In this document: positions 1 through 12,670 of the stretch, piece by piece
How positions within the stretch are numbered: position 1 is the stretch's first letter
How the letters are laid out: each line of letters starts with the position of its first letter
Source: Oreohelix idahoensis
Taxonomy: Eukaryota > Mollusca > Gastropoda > Stylommatophora > Oreohelicidae
Direction of reading: 5' to 3'
Assembly (NCBI GenBank): GCA_024509875.1
Contig: JAMPIV010019876.1
Span: 1-64,000, forward strand
DNA length: 64,000 bases
The notes under the pieces: model-generated
What the model saw: only the letters and a program-made list of their open reading frames with translations
Databases searched by the model: none
Told to the model about the DNA's origin: nothing
Program-made: the position numbers and the translations under genes

Positions 1-1961
1 CCGCCACAAACAGCACCCATTACGCAGACTACAACCGAAAGGTGAATTCTGGCACTTCATAGAAATACATCAAAAAACAGCACTAACCCTTGGCTTATGT
101 AAAAGTATTTTTTCTCCGTGCACGAGCCCCAATTTAGGGTTTGTGAAGTAACAAAGTGTCCCGAAATCGCTGACGTTAAGTTTAACGGAACAGTTTGTTT
201 ATAGATAAAGTACCTAAAGAAAGGCACATTCACTTGCTAGGCGTGAGTATGGTGTGGTTCCTAAAATTGGCACAGCTGTGGAGATAACTTCCTTTTTCCC
301 GTGAATGTTCACAAATTAAGAAAACAACTGAGTAAGTTCTTCTGTCGGGGGGGGGCGGGGGGAGGGGGGGGGGGAGCCGGGGGGGGGGGAGGGGAGGGTA
401 AAATCCACTGAATTAACGTGACAGTCAGTGTTCACTAGATCGATGTTTTTCCTTCTTTCACAAATAGGGGCAGTGGAATAAAATATGTTCTCTTCCAGTT
501 TCTTTTAAGGACTTTACCACCCCTATATAAACTAGTATTTTTAAAGTGTTTTCTGAATGGCTTTTTTCTCAGTTACGCTCAGAAGGAGCGGCCCATTACA
601 GGTCGCCAAACAGTTTATCTTCTAAAAAGGTTTTTCATATGGTAACTGGAGTTATCAAATTGAGTTTTGGCAGAACTCTGGATATAATTAATAATTGCTG
701 GGATGCAGGTTTAAAGATCGTTCTGAATGAAAGATCATCAAAACCAAAAATGCATTACAAATCATATTATAACGGACGCGATAAATTTCAGTTACCTATT
801 TACTTATTAGCGTCGTCAATTAACAAATCAGGAAAACTTCCGTGGTTAAAAATAATTAAAAGCACATCTTATCTATACAGAACTAAAACTGTATTATAAA
901 GTTATAATTCTCTTAACGCTCTGGCAAAATAACATTTTACGCGTCAATTGTATTAGGAAATTACTTTTAGCTGTAACATTAGTTTCACTTAACTAAAAGT
1001 AAACTTGAAAATGGTTTAATTTTTAATAAATAGGTTAAATTTGACAACCACAATCCATTGAAATCACAATTGGAATAACTCGACGGAACTGGATGCAGCA
1101 TCACTCCGAAGCTAATGTATATAATTACCGTCTGCGACAGAAGGAGAAAAAAGCAGCAGAAGAGGAACTACTCTACACTCCAATAGTAGTCACGAAAGTA
1201 GATGAAATCCAGCAGAATCCGACTATGCTATTGCAACTAGGATTCTGCTCAGAGCGAACGATAAAATGCAGTTTACTCGAGTTCTCTATTATATACTTCT
1301 CGAATGTAATGCTTGAATGGGGGCGAGTGTTAAATTTTCGCAGCCTTTTTCTTGAACATGAGCAAAATTCGAGATACCTCGCCGTGGTGTTAACCGTTGC
1401 AATTCCTACGATTCCCCCTCGGTCTACCTATTTTCTTCCGTCTCAGGCTGCGCGCATAAGAGTGCGAAAATTTTCCCGAAAGCAACTCTGTGAGCTGAAA
1501 GTTCCTGATCTTTTAATCGCGACGCCGCTCCAACGTGAATTCTGAAGATCAGCCCTGTTCTTATGATGGTACCGCTGTTAACTGAGAGGAGCCTTGGCCA
1601 ACTTCCCACCAAGGCGGGGGACAGCCAGGTAAAAAATGTCTGCTGTTATTGATCAGAAACAGGAGTGAGTCTTGCCCGTCCTTTTTTTTTTGGCCGCGTT
1701 AGGAAAGATTGTGCTATAAATCGTTCTCAGAAATGGTTGTTGGGCGGGATTTAACCTCCCATCAAATGGTCCAGCGATCTCAAACGTCGCATAAATACAG
1801 GCTACATATTTAAATGATCCAGCGTGTAAGTTCCGTGGAAATGTGCATGCCGGTAAAAGGTACAACAATGATCAGGGGTTTCTAAAGTTATGAAGGCCAA
1901 TATTCTGTTATCACCCACCGACTCAGAGACATTCATTTGTCCAACTTAACCGTACGTCACA
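1..1961 (-). repeat. 3' LTR of element A (truncated by window edge)
   Basis: This stretch aligns along its length with 7930-9770. It ends on the plus strand at CGTACGTCACA, which in element sense is the LTR start TGTGACGTACG. The two copies differ by many one- to few-base insertions and deletions as well as substitutions. It contains an impure poly-G tract at 347-399 that is also present in the other copy. The ORFs of 117 and 150 codons here (546-899, 1093-1545) are not preserved in the second copy and I do not treat them as genes. Confidence 0.85.
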
Positions 1962-2151
1962 ATCGTCCACTTTTGAGACATGAAACTCGTTTTTCATGTT
2001 TCATTTATGACAATGACGCTGCCCTGATCGGTAGTTTTAGGATGATTGCATCGTCGTTTTTCTCCTCTTCCTCCTGTCAGTTTCTACTCAAGAATCTGCC
2101 CGACATTCTGTTTTCCTGGAAATATATTCCACTTTCGAAGGGAATAAACAC

Positions 2152-3237
2152 TCAATAGCAATGCCCCGAACGCAATAATCCCTTGCTATTGAATTCCTTC
2201 TTGGGACCCAGGAAAGCTAGTGGAGCATGGTCTGTTTTTTGCACAGCGTGAAAGAGAAGTAACATTACAGGAAACTCATGATGGCATCTGATGCCATGAA
2301 TCAGAGCGAGACATTCTCTTTCAACGACACTGTAGTTGCGTTCCGCTTTATTCAGTTTCCGACTGCCATAAGGCAACTGGAAATAGCATGTTCAGGTCCA
2401 CTGTCATCGGCTTTGCAAGCAATGTTGATCCGATGCCCTGACCTGATGCATCAACTCTCAGTATGAAAGGTTTCTTAAGGTCAGGTTACCTTAGGATGGG
2501 GTATGACGACAACTGTCCTTTCAAAGTGCTATACGCGTGTTCGCACTTTTCATCCCATATGACCTTATCAGGACGACCTTTCTTTGTGAGGTCAGTCAGA
2601 GGTGCCGTCAGTCCGTTGAAGTTCTGGATGTACTTCTGATAGTATGCACATAGCGATATGAAGGAACGTACGTCTTTCTTCGTTCGGGGTCTTTTTGCTG
2701 CCACAATTTCTCCACGTTCTTCTTAATAGGCCAACTGCATCCGTGAGAAATAGTATGCCCCAGGAAGTCTAACTGTTCAAACCCGATGAGACATTTGCTA
2801 GGTCTGGCTGTGAGACCCGTTTCCTGTAGTCTCCTGAGGAGCATCGCAACCGTAGCAATATGTTCTTCATAGGTTTCCGATGCAATTAATATGTCATCCA
2901 TGAAATTATGGATATGGGGACTTTGCAAAGGCTCTAGAAGCTTCCTCATCATCCTGGTGAACACTCCTGGTGCGTTATGCAAACCGAACGGCATCACATT
3001 AAATGTGTAATGTCCTTCGCTAGTGCTGAAAGCTAACAAAGGTTTAATTTCCTCCTTGACTGGTATTTGATAATAACCTTTACTGAGGTCAATCTTGGAG
3101 AAGATCTTTGCTTTGCTGAGCTTGGTGAACAACTCAGAAACAGTTTGCAGAGGTTCGGGCTGGAATTCCGTTACAGCGTTTAGCAACCTGTAATCAAGGC
3201 ACAGCCGAACTTCCTTATTGGGCTTCTGCAACAGCAC
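2152..3237 (-). pseudogene. Element A reverse transcriptase and RNase H (broken)
   Basis: The RT piece runs 3237-2608 and shows LCLDYRLLN, the KIDLSKGYYQIPV block, MPFGLHNAPGVF and the catalytic FMDD motif, followed by the FLGH motif of Ty3/gypsy RT. A second frame at 2704-2486 carries the RT-RNase H connection, and 2376-2152 carries RNase H motifs (SRKLN, ERNYSVVERE, TDHAPL). At least two frameshifts separate these pieces. The known role of the family is copying element RNA into DNA and degrading the RNA in the hybrid. RT lies downstream of integrase, opposite to ordinary Ty3/gypsy order. Confidence 0.9.
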
Positions 3238-4447
3238 TACACTCGAGCTGTAAGGAGATGTAGACTCACTGATAATTCCTGCCTGACGCAGCTGTCTATT
3301 TCTCCGCGAAGTGCATCCGCTTTAGCGTACGGGATGGGGTAAACTCTGGTTTGAACAGGGGTCTCGTTTGATAATTTCATATCAAATTCAATGGGACTTG
3401 TTTGACCAGGTACATCCGTTAAGACTGCACTGTACTGGTTTAGTAGAGCTCTGGATTCTGCTTGTTGTTCTGGTGAGAGATTGCCGCCGAACTTGACATC
3501 TTTAAAGGATTCTGTGGGTTGCAGTGGATACTCCATGCAACCATCATCATCTTCCTCGTCTTCCGTTGCTATGGCGACAGCCAGGAGATGCTCGGAGGAT
3601 GGCACCGGTCTTTCCAAATATTTCTTTAGCAGATTTATGTGGAAGACCTTCTCCTTTCCTTTGATGGAGATCTTGTAATTGGTACGTGAGATCTTTTTAA
3701 GGACGGTAAACGGCCCTTGCCATCCGATGCGAAGTTTATTGCTTCCGGTTGGGAGTAGCAACAAAACTTTCTCCCCTGGTTGGAGCTCTCTCTCTTTTGC
3801 AGCTTTGTTGTATCTTTTAGCGTGTTTAGCGCGGGCTTTCGTAAGGTTGGTTGTAGCTAGATCCCATCCTAGCTTTAGCCTTTCCTTGAGCTCAGATACA
3901 TACTTGCTTGCAGAGACGACTGTCTCGTCAGCCTTTTTGGTCTGTCAGGGACCGAAGTAAGGCTTCTAATGGCCCCTTTATAGGTCTGCCAAATAAAAGT
4001 GTAGCAGGCGGGAATCCCGTAGACGCTTGGGGAACCTCTCGGTAGGCGAAATAAGCAGCCGATAGGTGTATAGGTCCCAGTCTTCCGGTTTTCTCCTGAC
4101 CCAGCTTACGTAACATGGTGGTGAGGCTGCCATTAAAACGTTCCACGAGCCCATTTCCGGCCGGATGGTAGGGACTTGTGTGGATATGTTTGGCCCTCAA
4201 GATCTTAAAGATCTCCTCCATTAACAGGCTACGGAATTGGGATCCATTGTCCGTCAAAACTTGTTGAGGGAATCCCAACCGTGTAAAAATTTGCACGAGG
4301 GCTTCTGCGACATGCTTGGAATTAGTGCATGGTAGCGTACACGGCTTCGGCCCACATAGTGCAAGTGTCAACTAAGGTCAGGATGAACCTGTTCCTTTCT
4401 TTTGGTCTTTTCCAGAGGACCAATAATGTCGACAGCTAAAACCCGTT
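3237..4447 (-). pseudogene. Element A integrase core and GPY/F domain (broken)
   Basis: The frame at 4371-3928 contains the integrase core: TDNGSQF (second catalytic Asp) and, about 35 residues on, GNGLVERFNGSL (catalytic Glu), then the STGFPPATLLFGRP block. The frame at 3764-3237 begins with the GPY/F module (RIGWQGPFTVLKKI) and the following VFHINLLKKYLERP segment, then runs into the linker ahead of RT (VPGQTSPIEFD). A frame break near 3920 separates them, and another near 4400-4447 separates the core from the zinc-binding part. The GPY/F tail is typical of Ty3/gypsy and retroviral integrases. Confidence 0.88.
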
Positions 4448-5271
4448 CAAATGGAGTCCCTACTATTGGCATTTGCCCCATAGGTACTGGGTGTCAAGTG
4501 CTTGGGTGCTACCCGTTGGCACTGGGCGCAGGATTTCACATACCTGATAATGTCAGAGTTCATTCCTGGCCACCAATAGTGGGTTTTTATTCGCTGAATA
4601 GTGGCGTTTTGTCCCATATGTCCGCTAAAGGGAAGAGAGTGCCCCATCTCTAAGATCTGGCTTCGGTACTGCGTCGGAACTAGGAGCTGGTTATTCCCCG
4701 TGTCCGGGTTTCCCGTTCTACGATACAATACGCCATCCTTAGAAAAGATGTCTCCATTGTGTCTGGGGTCCTTAGCTATGGGCAGTTTTTTAAAACAGAG
4801 CTCCAGAGTAGGGTCCTTTTGTTGCGCCTCCTTCAGTTCGTTCGGCAACAAATTTGGCACAGGCTCCCTCTCCTTCTTGGCTTGCCCTCTTGTGGTTACC
4901 GCTGCCACAATCGGCTCCTTTGGTCTCCCAATAAACACATATCTACATCCCAGGATAACTGGGTAGATAGGATCATCCATAATGGCCGCTTTTATAACTC
5001 CTCTGACAAAGTCAGAGTGTATTTCTACCAGTGCGATAGGAAGCGTCCTGGGTGCATCGCTCCTGAAAACTCCACTAAGTTTGACGGTTTCCTCTGTCTC
5101 CTGACCTGGTTTGACTAGGTGTCTAGCAACAATACAACTAAAACTTAATCCAGTGTCAAAGAGACAAGTGGTTGAGGTACCATTCAAAATTACAGTTCCT
5201 CGAGTTGAGGGTCGGTCCCCCTCAGGTTGAGAATCACTGACATTGATTCTACCTTTCGAGGCTGTATGCAA
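4447..5271 (-). pseudogene. Element A protease and integrase HHCC zinc finger
   Basis: A 274-codon open frame carries an aspartic protease motif (CLFDTGLSFSCIVARHLV) and a typical flap/strand region (DDPIYPVILGCRYVFIG). After a linker ending NLLPNELKEAQQKDPTL it contains the integrase zinc finger: H-x-x-x-H spacing around LPFSGHMGQNAT and the paired cysteines of SCAQCQRV. Protease and integrase are therefore joined directly with no RT between them. The frame breaks at about 4447, before the catalytic core. The nearest relative in the window is the same region of element C. Confidence 0.88.
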
Positions 5272-6425
5272 ACATCCAACGCGGTTTGAACCGGTTTGTT
5301 TGCCCTGATCAGACGTTCCTGGTGTAGGGGTCTTCCCTTTTCCTTGACCTTGGTGGCCGCGCTGCCACGTAGGCTTGGTGGGTTGATCAGAATTGTTGTT
5401 GGGGGGGTATCCGGTTTTGTAGAATTTCGATTTTTCCTGGGGAGGTCTCTGGGTATTATTTTCTCGTTGGTTATAATTCTGAGAGGAATTAGAGGAATAG
5501 GATGACTGCTCTAGATGTTTGTTTACGAGATGGGCTCATCTGTGTTTACGTTTAGTGCTGGGAAATTCGGCCATTGCATTGGTATAAGCGTTTCGCCTTA
5601 TTGAGTATGTCCTCAAGTCCTGACTGCGCCCTGTTCAGCCAAAAAATCTACGGGTTTCGGTTTGACAAGGAGTGCCTTTATCTGTTCACAAGAACAAGTT
5701 CAAGTAGTCCCTCATATGTAAGAGGTAGGTCAGATAATTCAATGCACTTTGTCAAATAGCCCGTGAGACGTGAAGAGAATTGGGGAATGTTTCCGTGCTC
5801 TCTTTTCGGTTGTTTCGGAATTTTTGGAGGAATTTTCGGGCTTTCATGTCTAACCGCGCTAGCAAGGCCTTCTTAAGCATGTCGTAATCATGTTGGTTCG
5901 GTCCCAGCTTTGTGTATACGTCATAAGCATTCGCTTTTAGTGACGTCGAGATTTAAGTGCCCAGCGGGAACTCTCTAACCCATACAGATTTGCGAGTCTT
6001 TCGAAATTTTTCTAGGTAGCCCTGTAAATTTTTTCGTTAGTGCTAGAAAAGACTCTAAAGCAAAAGACATCGCACTTAATTGGGCAGACTGAGTGCTGGA
6101 GAGATCCATTGTTTGAGACTGGGGCGAAGACGGCTCTCCATTATTTGAAGTAGAGGCACTCCGACTCTCTAAAGCCTTGAGCGCTAATTCATGCTGTCTT
6201 TCCTTGTCTCTCTCTCTTTCCCCGCGGGCGTCCATCTCTGCCTCAATTTTCTTCTGCTCCAATTGACGATCGTCCGCTTCTTTCTTCCTAGCTTCTGCCC
6301 TCTCTTCCTCCGTGTCCATACCTTTGCAGTTCCTGGTTGATAAACAGATTCGCGGCTTCTGTGTCTAATCCTGAGTCTTTCGCTTCCTGTCTCAAAATGG
6401 ATCTTATCCTAATTCTCTCAGCCAT
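5272..6425 (-). pseudogene. Element A gag (heavily frameshifted)
   Basis: The start is placed at 6425 (MAERIRIRSILRQEA), which matches the gag start of element C (MAERAKLRQLLRDEA at 63250). An extra base soon after, near codon 37, moves the frame to one rich in Glu, Lys and Arg, probably coiled coil (6319-5975). Homology to C's gag continues towards 5300 in several short frames. No CCHC zinc knuckle is visible. Gag of this type forms the particle shell and binds RNA. The copy is non-functional. Confidence 0.75.
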
Positions 6426-7115
6426 TGTCAAAGAACTGGATGCTTCTAAGACTAGAGAATAGTAAGATGGAACAAGAAGGGGGAAAAAACTCAAAGCCGC
6501 TACGAGAAAAACAAAGTAAAAAAAATTTACTGAATGACCTCGTGTGTTAACTTATCGCCGCTATTATTGTCACTTAAGACTCGTAACGCAAGCAACTATG
6601 CCAATTAAATGGTAAGTTACACTAGAAAAGAATCTACTCTTACTAACAGTAGAGAAAAAATTTATATTAAACAATTTAAAAGGAAAAAAAAAAAATTTCC
6701 CAGAAAATGTTAATTCTCTAACAACAAACTCCGTCCCTGAAGACAATTTTTGAGATGAGACGTAGTTAACTTAATTTTAAAAAATCAGAACAATCCGTCT
6801 TTAGCTTAGCTCAACTCAAACGCTTCATAACCTTTAGTGATTGTAAAACAATCACGCAGTCCCAGCAATTATATAACCAAAATTTTCAATTCCCTCTGCC
6901 AGAGAATACAAATGTGACAATCTTTTATTATCACTAACTGCCTGTTCCTGTGGAAAAACAAACCTGTCTTAATTATTGTGTGGTTGGCCCAAAATACTGA
7001 ACGGCTTGGTCTAGGGGAAGTAATACTTTTAAGAGATTATACCCTACTTCACAAAGACAATCAACCACACTCTATTTTAACTAAGTTCAGAATCTCGAAC
7101 GAGCTAACCATATAT
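6426..7115 (-). other. Element A 5' leader between LTR and gag
   Basis: Non-coding, AT-rich leader. Its end next to the LTR resembles the matching stretch of element C at 63830-63949 (both share TCTAGGGG and a GAGCT-containing block). A primer-binding site starting TGG may lie a few bases inside the LTR edge (plus strand 7095-7110), but I cannot name the tRNA. Confidence 0.45.
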
Positions 7116-9770
7116 TGTCGTAATTTTTTATCTGAGAGGGTGCTGATGAATATTGGTCCCTTTAGAGTGTAAAGTGATATTGAAGGCTCTGTGAGAATAA
7201 GGATTTAGGTGAATGAGGTAGTAGATTCACAAGCGCTGGGAAGGAGCAAGGACAGTCTCTTATTACGACAATATCTGTTTTCTCACAGACTACTCCTATC
7301 TCTCTTCTGCACAAACAATTGTTTGTCAGTTCCAGTCGCTCAGGCGCGCTCACCGATTTGGTGATTCTGTCGCTCAACGTACATGAATACAACCTACACA
7401 GATGGAAATGTTTGGAGTTTTAGGCCAACCGACAACCAACACAAATAAATGATTAATACCTTTATTATCATAAAGGACTCACACATAATTGTACATTTAC
7501 AGTCAAAAATCAAAGGTTACAGAATACAAATATAACTAGGGAAGAGGGGTTTTTGAGGAGAAATATCCCATCCACCGTTTCCCGTTTATATTCACTAACA
7601 GACAAAACCCGGGCCCAAAAGAAAAGAAAGGGGGGGGGGGGGGTGATCAGAGATAGGCAATTTAACCCACTGGTAAAGTTATTACTCTGAGGCAAGGGGT
7701 TACAGAAAGGGGGGGGGGGGGGGGGTAGAGGAAAGCTAGGGTTCTCAATTGTCTCCCTTTAAATCAACAAATTTTACGGGAGGGGGGAATGAACACAGTT
7801 ACCCAATCCCGCTAGGAGAGATCCCGTACAAGGAATATAATGCACCTTAGTACAAGGTCGAACTAATTAAAAAGGTAAAGAAAAGATAAATCTCCTTTCA
7901 TTCAAAAAAAACACACTAGGGCTGGCCATCCCCACAAACACACACGCAGACTTACCGAAAGGTGAATTCTGGCACTTCATAGGAAATACATCACAAAAAA
8001 AACAGCACTAAACCTTGGCTTAGGTAAAAGTATTTTTCTTCCGTGTACAGCCCCAGATTTGGGGTTTGTTGAAGTTAACAAAGTGTCCCGAAATCGCTGG
8101 ACGTTGAAGTTTAACGGTACTGTTTGTTTATTAGATAAAGTTCCTAAAGAAAGGCACAGGCACTTGGCTAGGCGTGAGGTATGGTGTGGTTCCTAAAATT
8201 GGCACAGCTGGTGGAGATAACTTCCTTTTTCCCGTAATGTCACAAGTTAAGAAAACACTGAGGTAAGTTCTTCTTCGGGGGGGGGGGGGGGGGGGGAGGG
8301 GAAAATCCACTGAATATACGTGACAGACAGTGTTCAAGTAGATCGATGTTTTTCTTCTTCACAAATAGGGGCAGTGAATAAAATATGTTCTGCTTCCAGT
8401 TTTCTTTAAGGACTCTATATGAACTAGTATTTTTAAAGTGTTTCTTGAATGGCTTTTTTCTCAGTTACGTTCAGAGGAGCGGGGCCCATTACAGGTCGCC
8501 ACAAGTTTAGCTTTAAAAAGTTCATATGTTACTGGAGTTATCAAATTGAGTTTGGCAGAACTCTGTATATAATTAATAATTGCTGGGATGCAGGTTGAAT
8601 GATCGTTCTGAATAAAAGATAATCAAAACAAGAAATGCATTACAAATCATATTATAATCTGACGCGATAAATTACAGTTAGCCTATTTACTTATTAGCGT
8701 CGTCAATTAACAAATCAGGAAAACTTCCCGTGAGTTAAAAATAATTAAAAGCACATCTATCTATACAGAACTAAACTGTATTAAAGTTATAATTCTCTTT
8801 AACGTCTGCAAAATAACTTTACGCGTCAATTGTATTAGGAAATACTTTTAGCTGTAACATTAGTTTGCACTAGAACTTTGAAAATGGATTTATTTAACAA
8901 GGTTAAATTTACATCACAATCCATTGAAATCAATTGAAATAACTCGACCACTGATCACCCGAAGCTAATGTATAAATTACCGTCTGCACAGAAAGAATAC
9001 ACTCCAATAGTCACGAAGGTAGATGAAATCCAGCAGGAATCCGACTATGCTAGTGCAACTAGGATTCTGTCAGAGCGAACGATAAAATGCAGTTTCTCGG
9101 AGTTCTCTATTTATACTTCTCGAATGTAACTTGAATGGGGCGTGTTAAATTTTCGCACCTTTCTTGAACTTGAGCAAAATTCGAGATACCTCGCCGTGGT
9201 GTTAACCGTTGCAATTCCTACGATTCCCCCCGGTCTACCGATTTCCTTCCGTCTCAGGCTGCTCGCATAAGAGTGCGAAAATTTCCCGAGAAGCTAACTC
9301 TGTGAGCTGAAAGTTCCTGATTCTTTAGATCGCGGCCGCTCCACGTTGAATTCTGAAGATCAGCCTGTTCTTTGATGGTACCGCTGTTCTGAGAGCTTTG
9401 GCAACTCCCACCAGGCGGGGTGACAGCCAGGTAAGAAAATGATCTGCTGTTATTGCTCTAGAAACAGGAGTGAGTCTGTGGCCCGTCCTTTTTTTGGGCC
9501 GGCGTTAAGGGAAAGATTGCTATAAATCGTTCTCAGAAATGGTTGTGGGCGGGATTTAACCTCCCATCAAAGGTCATGCGATCTCAAACGTTCGCATAAG
9601 ATAGCAGGCTACATATTAATGATCCAGCGTGTAAGGTTCTCGTGGAAATGTTGCATGCCGGTAAAAGTTACAACAGATGATCAGGGGTTCTAAAGTTATG
9701 AGAGGCCAATATTCTGTTATCATCCATCGAGTCAGGGAAATTCATTTGTCATACTTAGACGTACGTCACA
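7116..9770 (-). repeat. 5' LTR of element A (about 2.65 kb)
   Basis: The right end is fixed by comparison with copy 1 (both end CGTACGTCACA on the plus strand). The left end is inferred: the stretch from TGTCGTA at 7116 aligns with the LTR of element C from 57485 and gives similar lengths (2655 and 2601 bp). In element sense the LTR runs TGTGACG to ACGACA, the expected TG...CA form. It holds three poly-G runs (7630-7643, 7709-7725, 8277-8296). Confidence 0.7.
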
Positions 9771-10008
9771 CATCTAGTGCTTCATTTATAGGAATTTGGG
9801 GCAGTCGGTTGATGGCTTCGTCGTTAATAGATGATGGCTGGTTTAGAATATTATTAAAATGTTCGACCCAGCGTTGGAGAATTTTTTCCTTGTCTGTAAT
9901 TAATGTTTTTCCATCTGTATTAAGGAGGGGAAATGATCCTGATGATGTTGGACCATAGACCGCTTTGAGTGCATGGCAAAAATTTTTCAAGTCATGGCTG
10001 TCAGCCAT
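9771..10008 (-). pseudogene. LINE fragment (linker before RT), cut by element A
   Basis: The minus-strand frame contains FPLLNTDGKTLITDKEKILQRW and WVEHFNNILNQ, the block that lies between endonuclease and RT in RTE-like LINEs (DG..L.T....I..RW.EHF). The frame is cut at the LTR edge of element A at 9770, so A probably inserted into this LINE. Only a short piece survives. Confidence 0.6.
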
Positions 10009-12670
10009 ATATATATATATGTGTGTAATTCTGATTTATTTGATCTTTCTTTAGATATTCGATGTTGTAAAGTTTACATGATAATAAACAACAAAAAGAA
10101 CTTAACGTTGTGCGTTGGTCAGACCCATACCCAATTAACCATAGTTTATTTCACGTTTGTGTGTCTTGTTGTCACATAGCTGTGTATGAGTGTTTAGGCA
10201 AACTTATACTTCTATATATAGGGAGGTGCAAGATTGTCTTATACTAAATTATAGTCGTATAGATAAGCTGGACTAGAGAAACTACTCAGTCCAGAGACAG
10301 ATCTTCTCCTGAAACTATCCACTCGTGAAAATCTATTTTCTTACACCTTTACTTCTCACGTATTATTACCATCCCCTATACTCAGGCAGGACTTTAAATA
10401 ACTTTAAACCTATCTAAGCACGACAGTATTCTGTGTCGTTTTGACTGTGTGTGTGTATTTTGTGTCATATTTTTGTGTCAATGTGTTCTGTGTATCATGT
10501 CGTGTGTATTATATTTAGTTCGTGAACATGTTTGTGTGCATGTCGCATGTGTATGCGTTGGTTCGTGTTTATTTATTCTGTACCGCCTATAAATAAAGTT
10601 GTTTATGAAAAAGAATCGATGATATTCATCATCATCGGATGATTTAAACTGTAGTGAAAATTATGGAACATTAATGTGAAATGTTCTTTGGGTGCGCTGA
10701 TATGGTACTTAACTTCCGATGTGGGGTCGGTTGACGTCTGCTTCAGCCGCTGTTGGTTCACCACAGGGGCCTTGGATTGTACTTCTCTACAATAGTCAAA
10801 TCTGGTGGCTGTAGCAAGTCTCATGCATTAATGCTGGGGTAACTACAAGGCGTCTTCGAGACTCGTCTGATGTTGGTGTCTAGCGTCGACTGCTGACAAC
10901 TTGTACCACAAACAGGAGTTTTTCGGACCAGCACAGGCCTTTTGCACAGAAAACGTGCGAATATTGTAGGTCAACTGTATAAGATACCGTACCTTTTAGG
11001 TGAGTTAGGTGTCTGAGTGCACTTGAAGTTGGGTACTAGAACTTAAGGCGCAAATTGATGTCTTTGGAGCTACTCCCTTCTAATCTTAGAATTCCCTTCT
11101 AGTCCTACGGCTTGTTATATATTTGGGTCGTAATATTCCGAGCTCCTTGCTATCTATAATTTCTTCTTGACGAAATTCAAAGCCAGTAAAGTAGTCTCAC
11201 AACGCTGTAAATATATGCGAACATTTTTGTCTACACACCCAGGTTGCTACTTGGAGGAGTCCAATCAGGAGGAGTCTATCTTCGTATCTCAAACGCCAAA
11301 CCAATTGCGAATAAATGTCTGATTTTTTTAGGGGTACCCCCACTACCCTCATGTAGAACATTACTATATGAAAACATAAGATATTGCCCCGCACATGTGA
11401 TTTTCATCTCCATAACCATATAAGGTCTTGCTTCTTCCGTTTCATCTGCCATATTTACAAACTCACTACTTCACAGATCTTACATTATAATCTCCTCCAA
11501 GATGTTACTTTCTGGTAGTTGATTATAACAACAAATGCCGTCTGCCAGAAGTATTACATCACTGTCCGTGTCTTAATCTTTCCGTCTCTTAATCTTTACC
11601 AAGATTGTTATCCTCCTACATCCCAGTGAGATCGACCGTGTATTTGGGCACGTCATGTTTGCAAACTTGCACCTTATCGTGCGACATCATGGTTTCGTGT
11701 GTCTTCCCAGTAAGAAAGTTTGGGTTAACAATAGGAATGTTGCTCGGTGTAGACATTTACTCTGTCTGGAGTTGACGATAACCGAGAAGTCACTGTGGTA
11801 AGTCCGCTCCTTCACTAAGCGTCGCCTATTACAAAAAAGGAGAAAATAATTAAGAAGGAGGAGTGGGTGAGAGGTGTGACAAGATGTGATATGAAAACCT
11901 TGAACGATGAAAGTGAAAACGAACACTGGAAGAATTAGCACGAGAAAGGAATGTCAAAGTAATAAAGCCGGAGAGGAGAGCACACCATAAAAAAGAACGA
12001 ACGTATTTCGCGACTAACAGTATCAGGCAAATCGTAAGAGGCTACTAATATAAGGCTGTGCATAGTTCTGACACCCTTATTATGCAAAAGGGAACCGCTA
12101 CAAAAAGCACCGCTGCATGAGCATATAGAAGCATTGACGCAGGCTCCCTGCAACTGACTAGTTATAGTGATACTATCACTGATAGATCCATGTCCCATAA
12201 GAAGCAATACGGGAAAGAAGAAGAAGCGTGGATCTTTGTGTCGGGAGCAGGGGTGAACTGAGCGGTCGGGCGATCAGTCAGTGCGCGAGGACCAACCGTA
12301 GTAGGGAGCTCACTCTTCTCTAGCCTCCATATCGGATGAGAGGTTATGGACCAGTGACCCTTTTTGTCCGGGGGCACAGATCTCCGTCAGTTCGCCCCTG
12401 GTAGAGAGGTGTACGGGAGTATGTGAGGCGTGTCTGTCTATCTTGCCATTTGTTAGGGGTCGTACGCATATGAAGTCACACAGTAAAGGCGGGGGGGAGA
12501 ATCTAAAACTTTGTGACGAAGTGTGATGATTGGGGGAGGGGGGGGGGGGGGAACGGGGGGTTTGAAAAATGTGACGTCACACAAAAATACGAGTGATGCT
12601 CGTTTCTGTCATAAATGATGTCGAAACAAAGTCGATTTTGTAACCTCCATCCCCAAAATCTACTTTTATC
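10009..12670. other. No gene recognised
   Basis: I see no coding frame with recognisable motifs. There is a short (TA)n at about 10008-10020, GT-rich stretches around 10440-10560 and a poly-G tract at 12537-12552. The 73-codon frame at 10603-10824 (minus) could be repeat-derived but I do not recognise it. Confidence 0.5.

Larger units (their letters stand above)
1..9770 (-). mobile_element. Element A: decayed Gmr1-type Ty3/gypsy LTR retrotransposon
   Basis: Two diverged direct repeats (1-1961, cut by the window start, and 7116-9770) enclose an internal region of 1962-7115. On the minus strand the coding order is gag, protease, integrase (zinc finger, catalytic core, GPY/F), reverse transcriptase, RNase H. 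Integrase before RT is the copia-like order known for the Gmr1 group of Ty3/gypsy elements. The 3' LTR begins (element sense) TGTGACGTACG just after a purine-rich stretch at 1962-1975. Coding regions have many frame breaks, so the copy is dead. Gag and protease closely resemble element C at 60216-63250, so A and C are one family. No envelope-like ORF is seen. Confidence 0.88.

Noticed and set aside
546..1545. ORFs of 117 and 150 codons at the left edge
   Set aside because: They lie in the LTR of element A and are not kept open in the second LTR copy (8440-9350).
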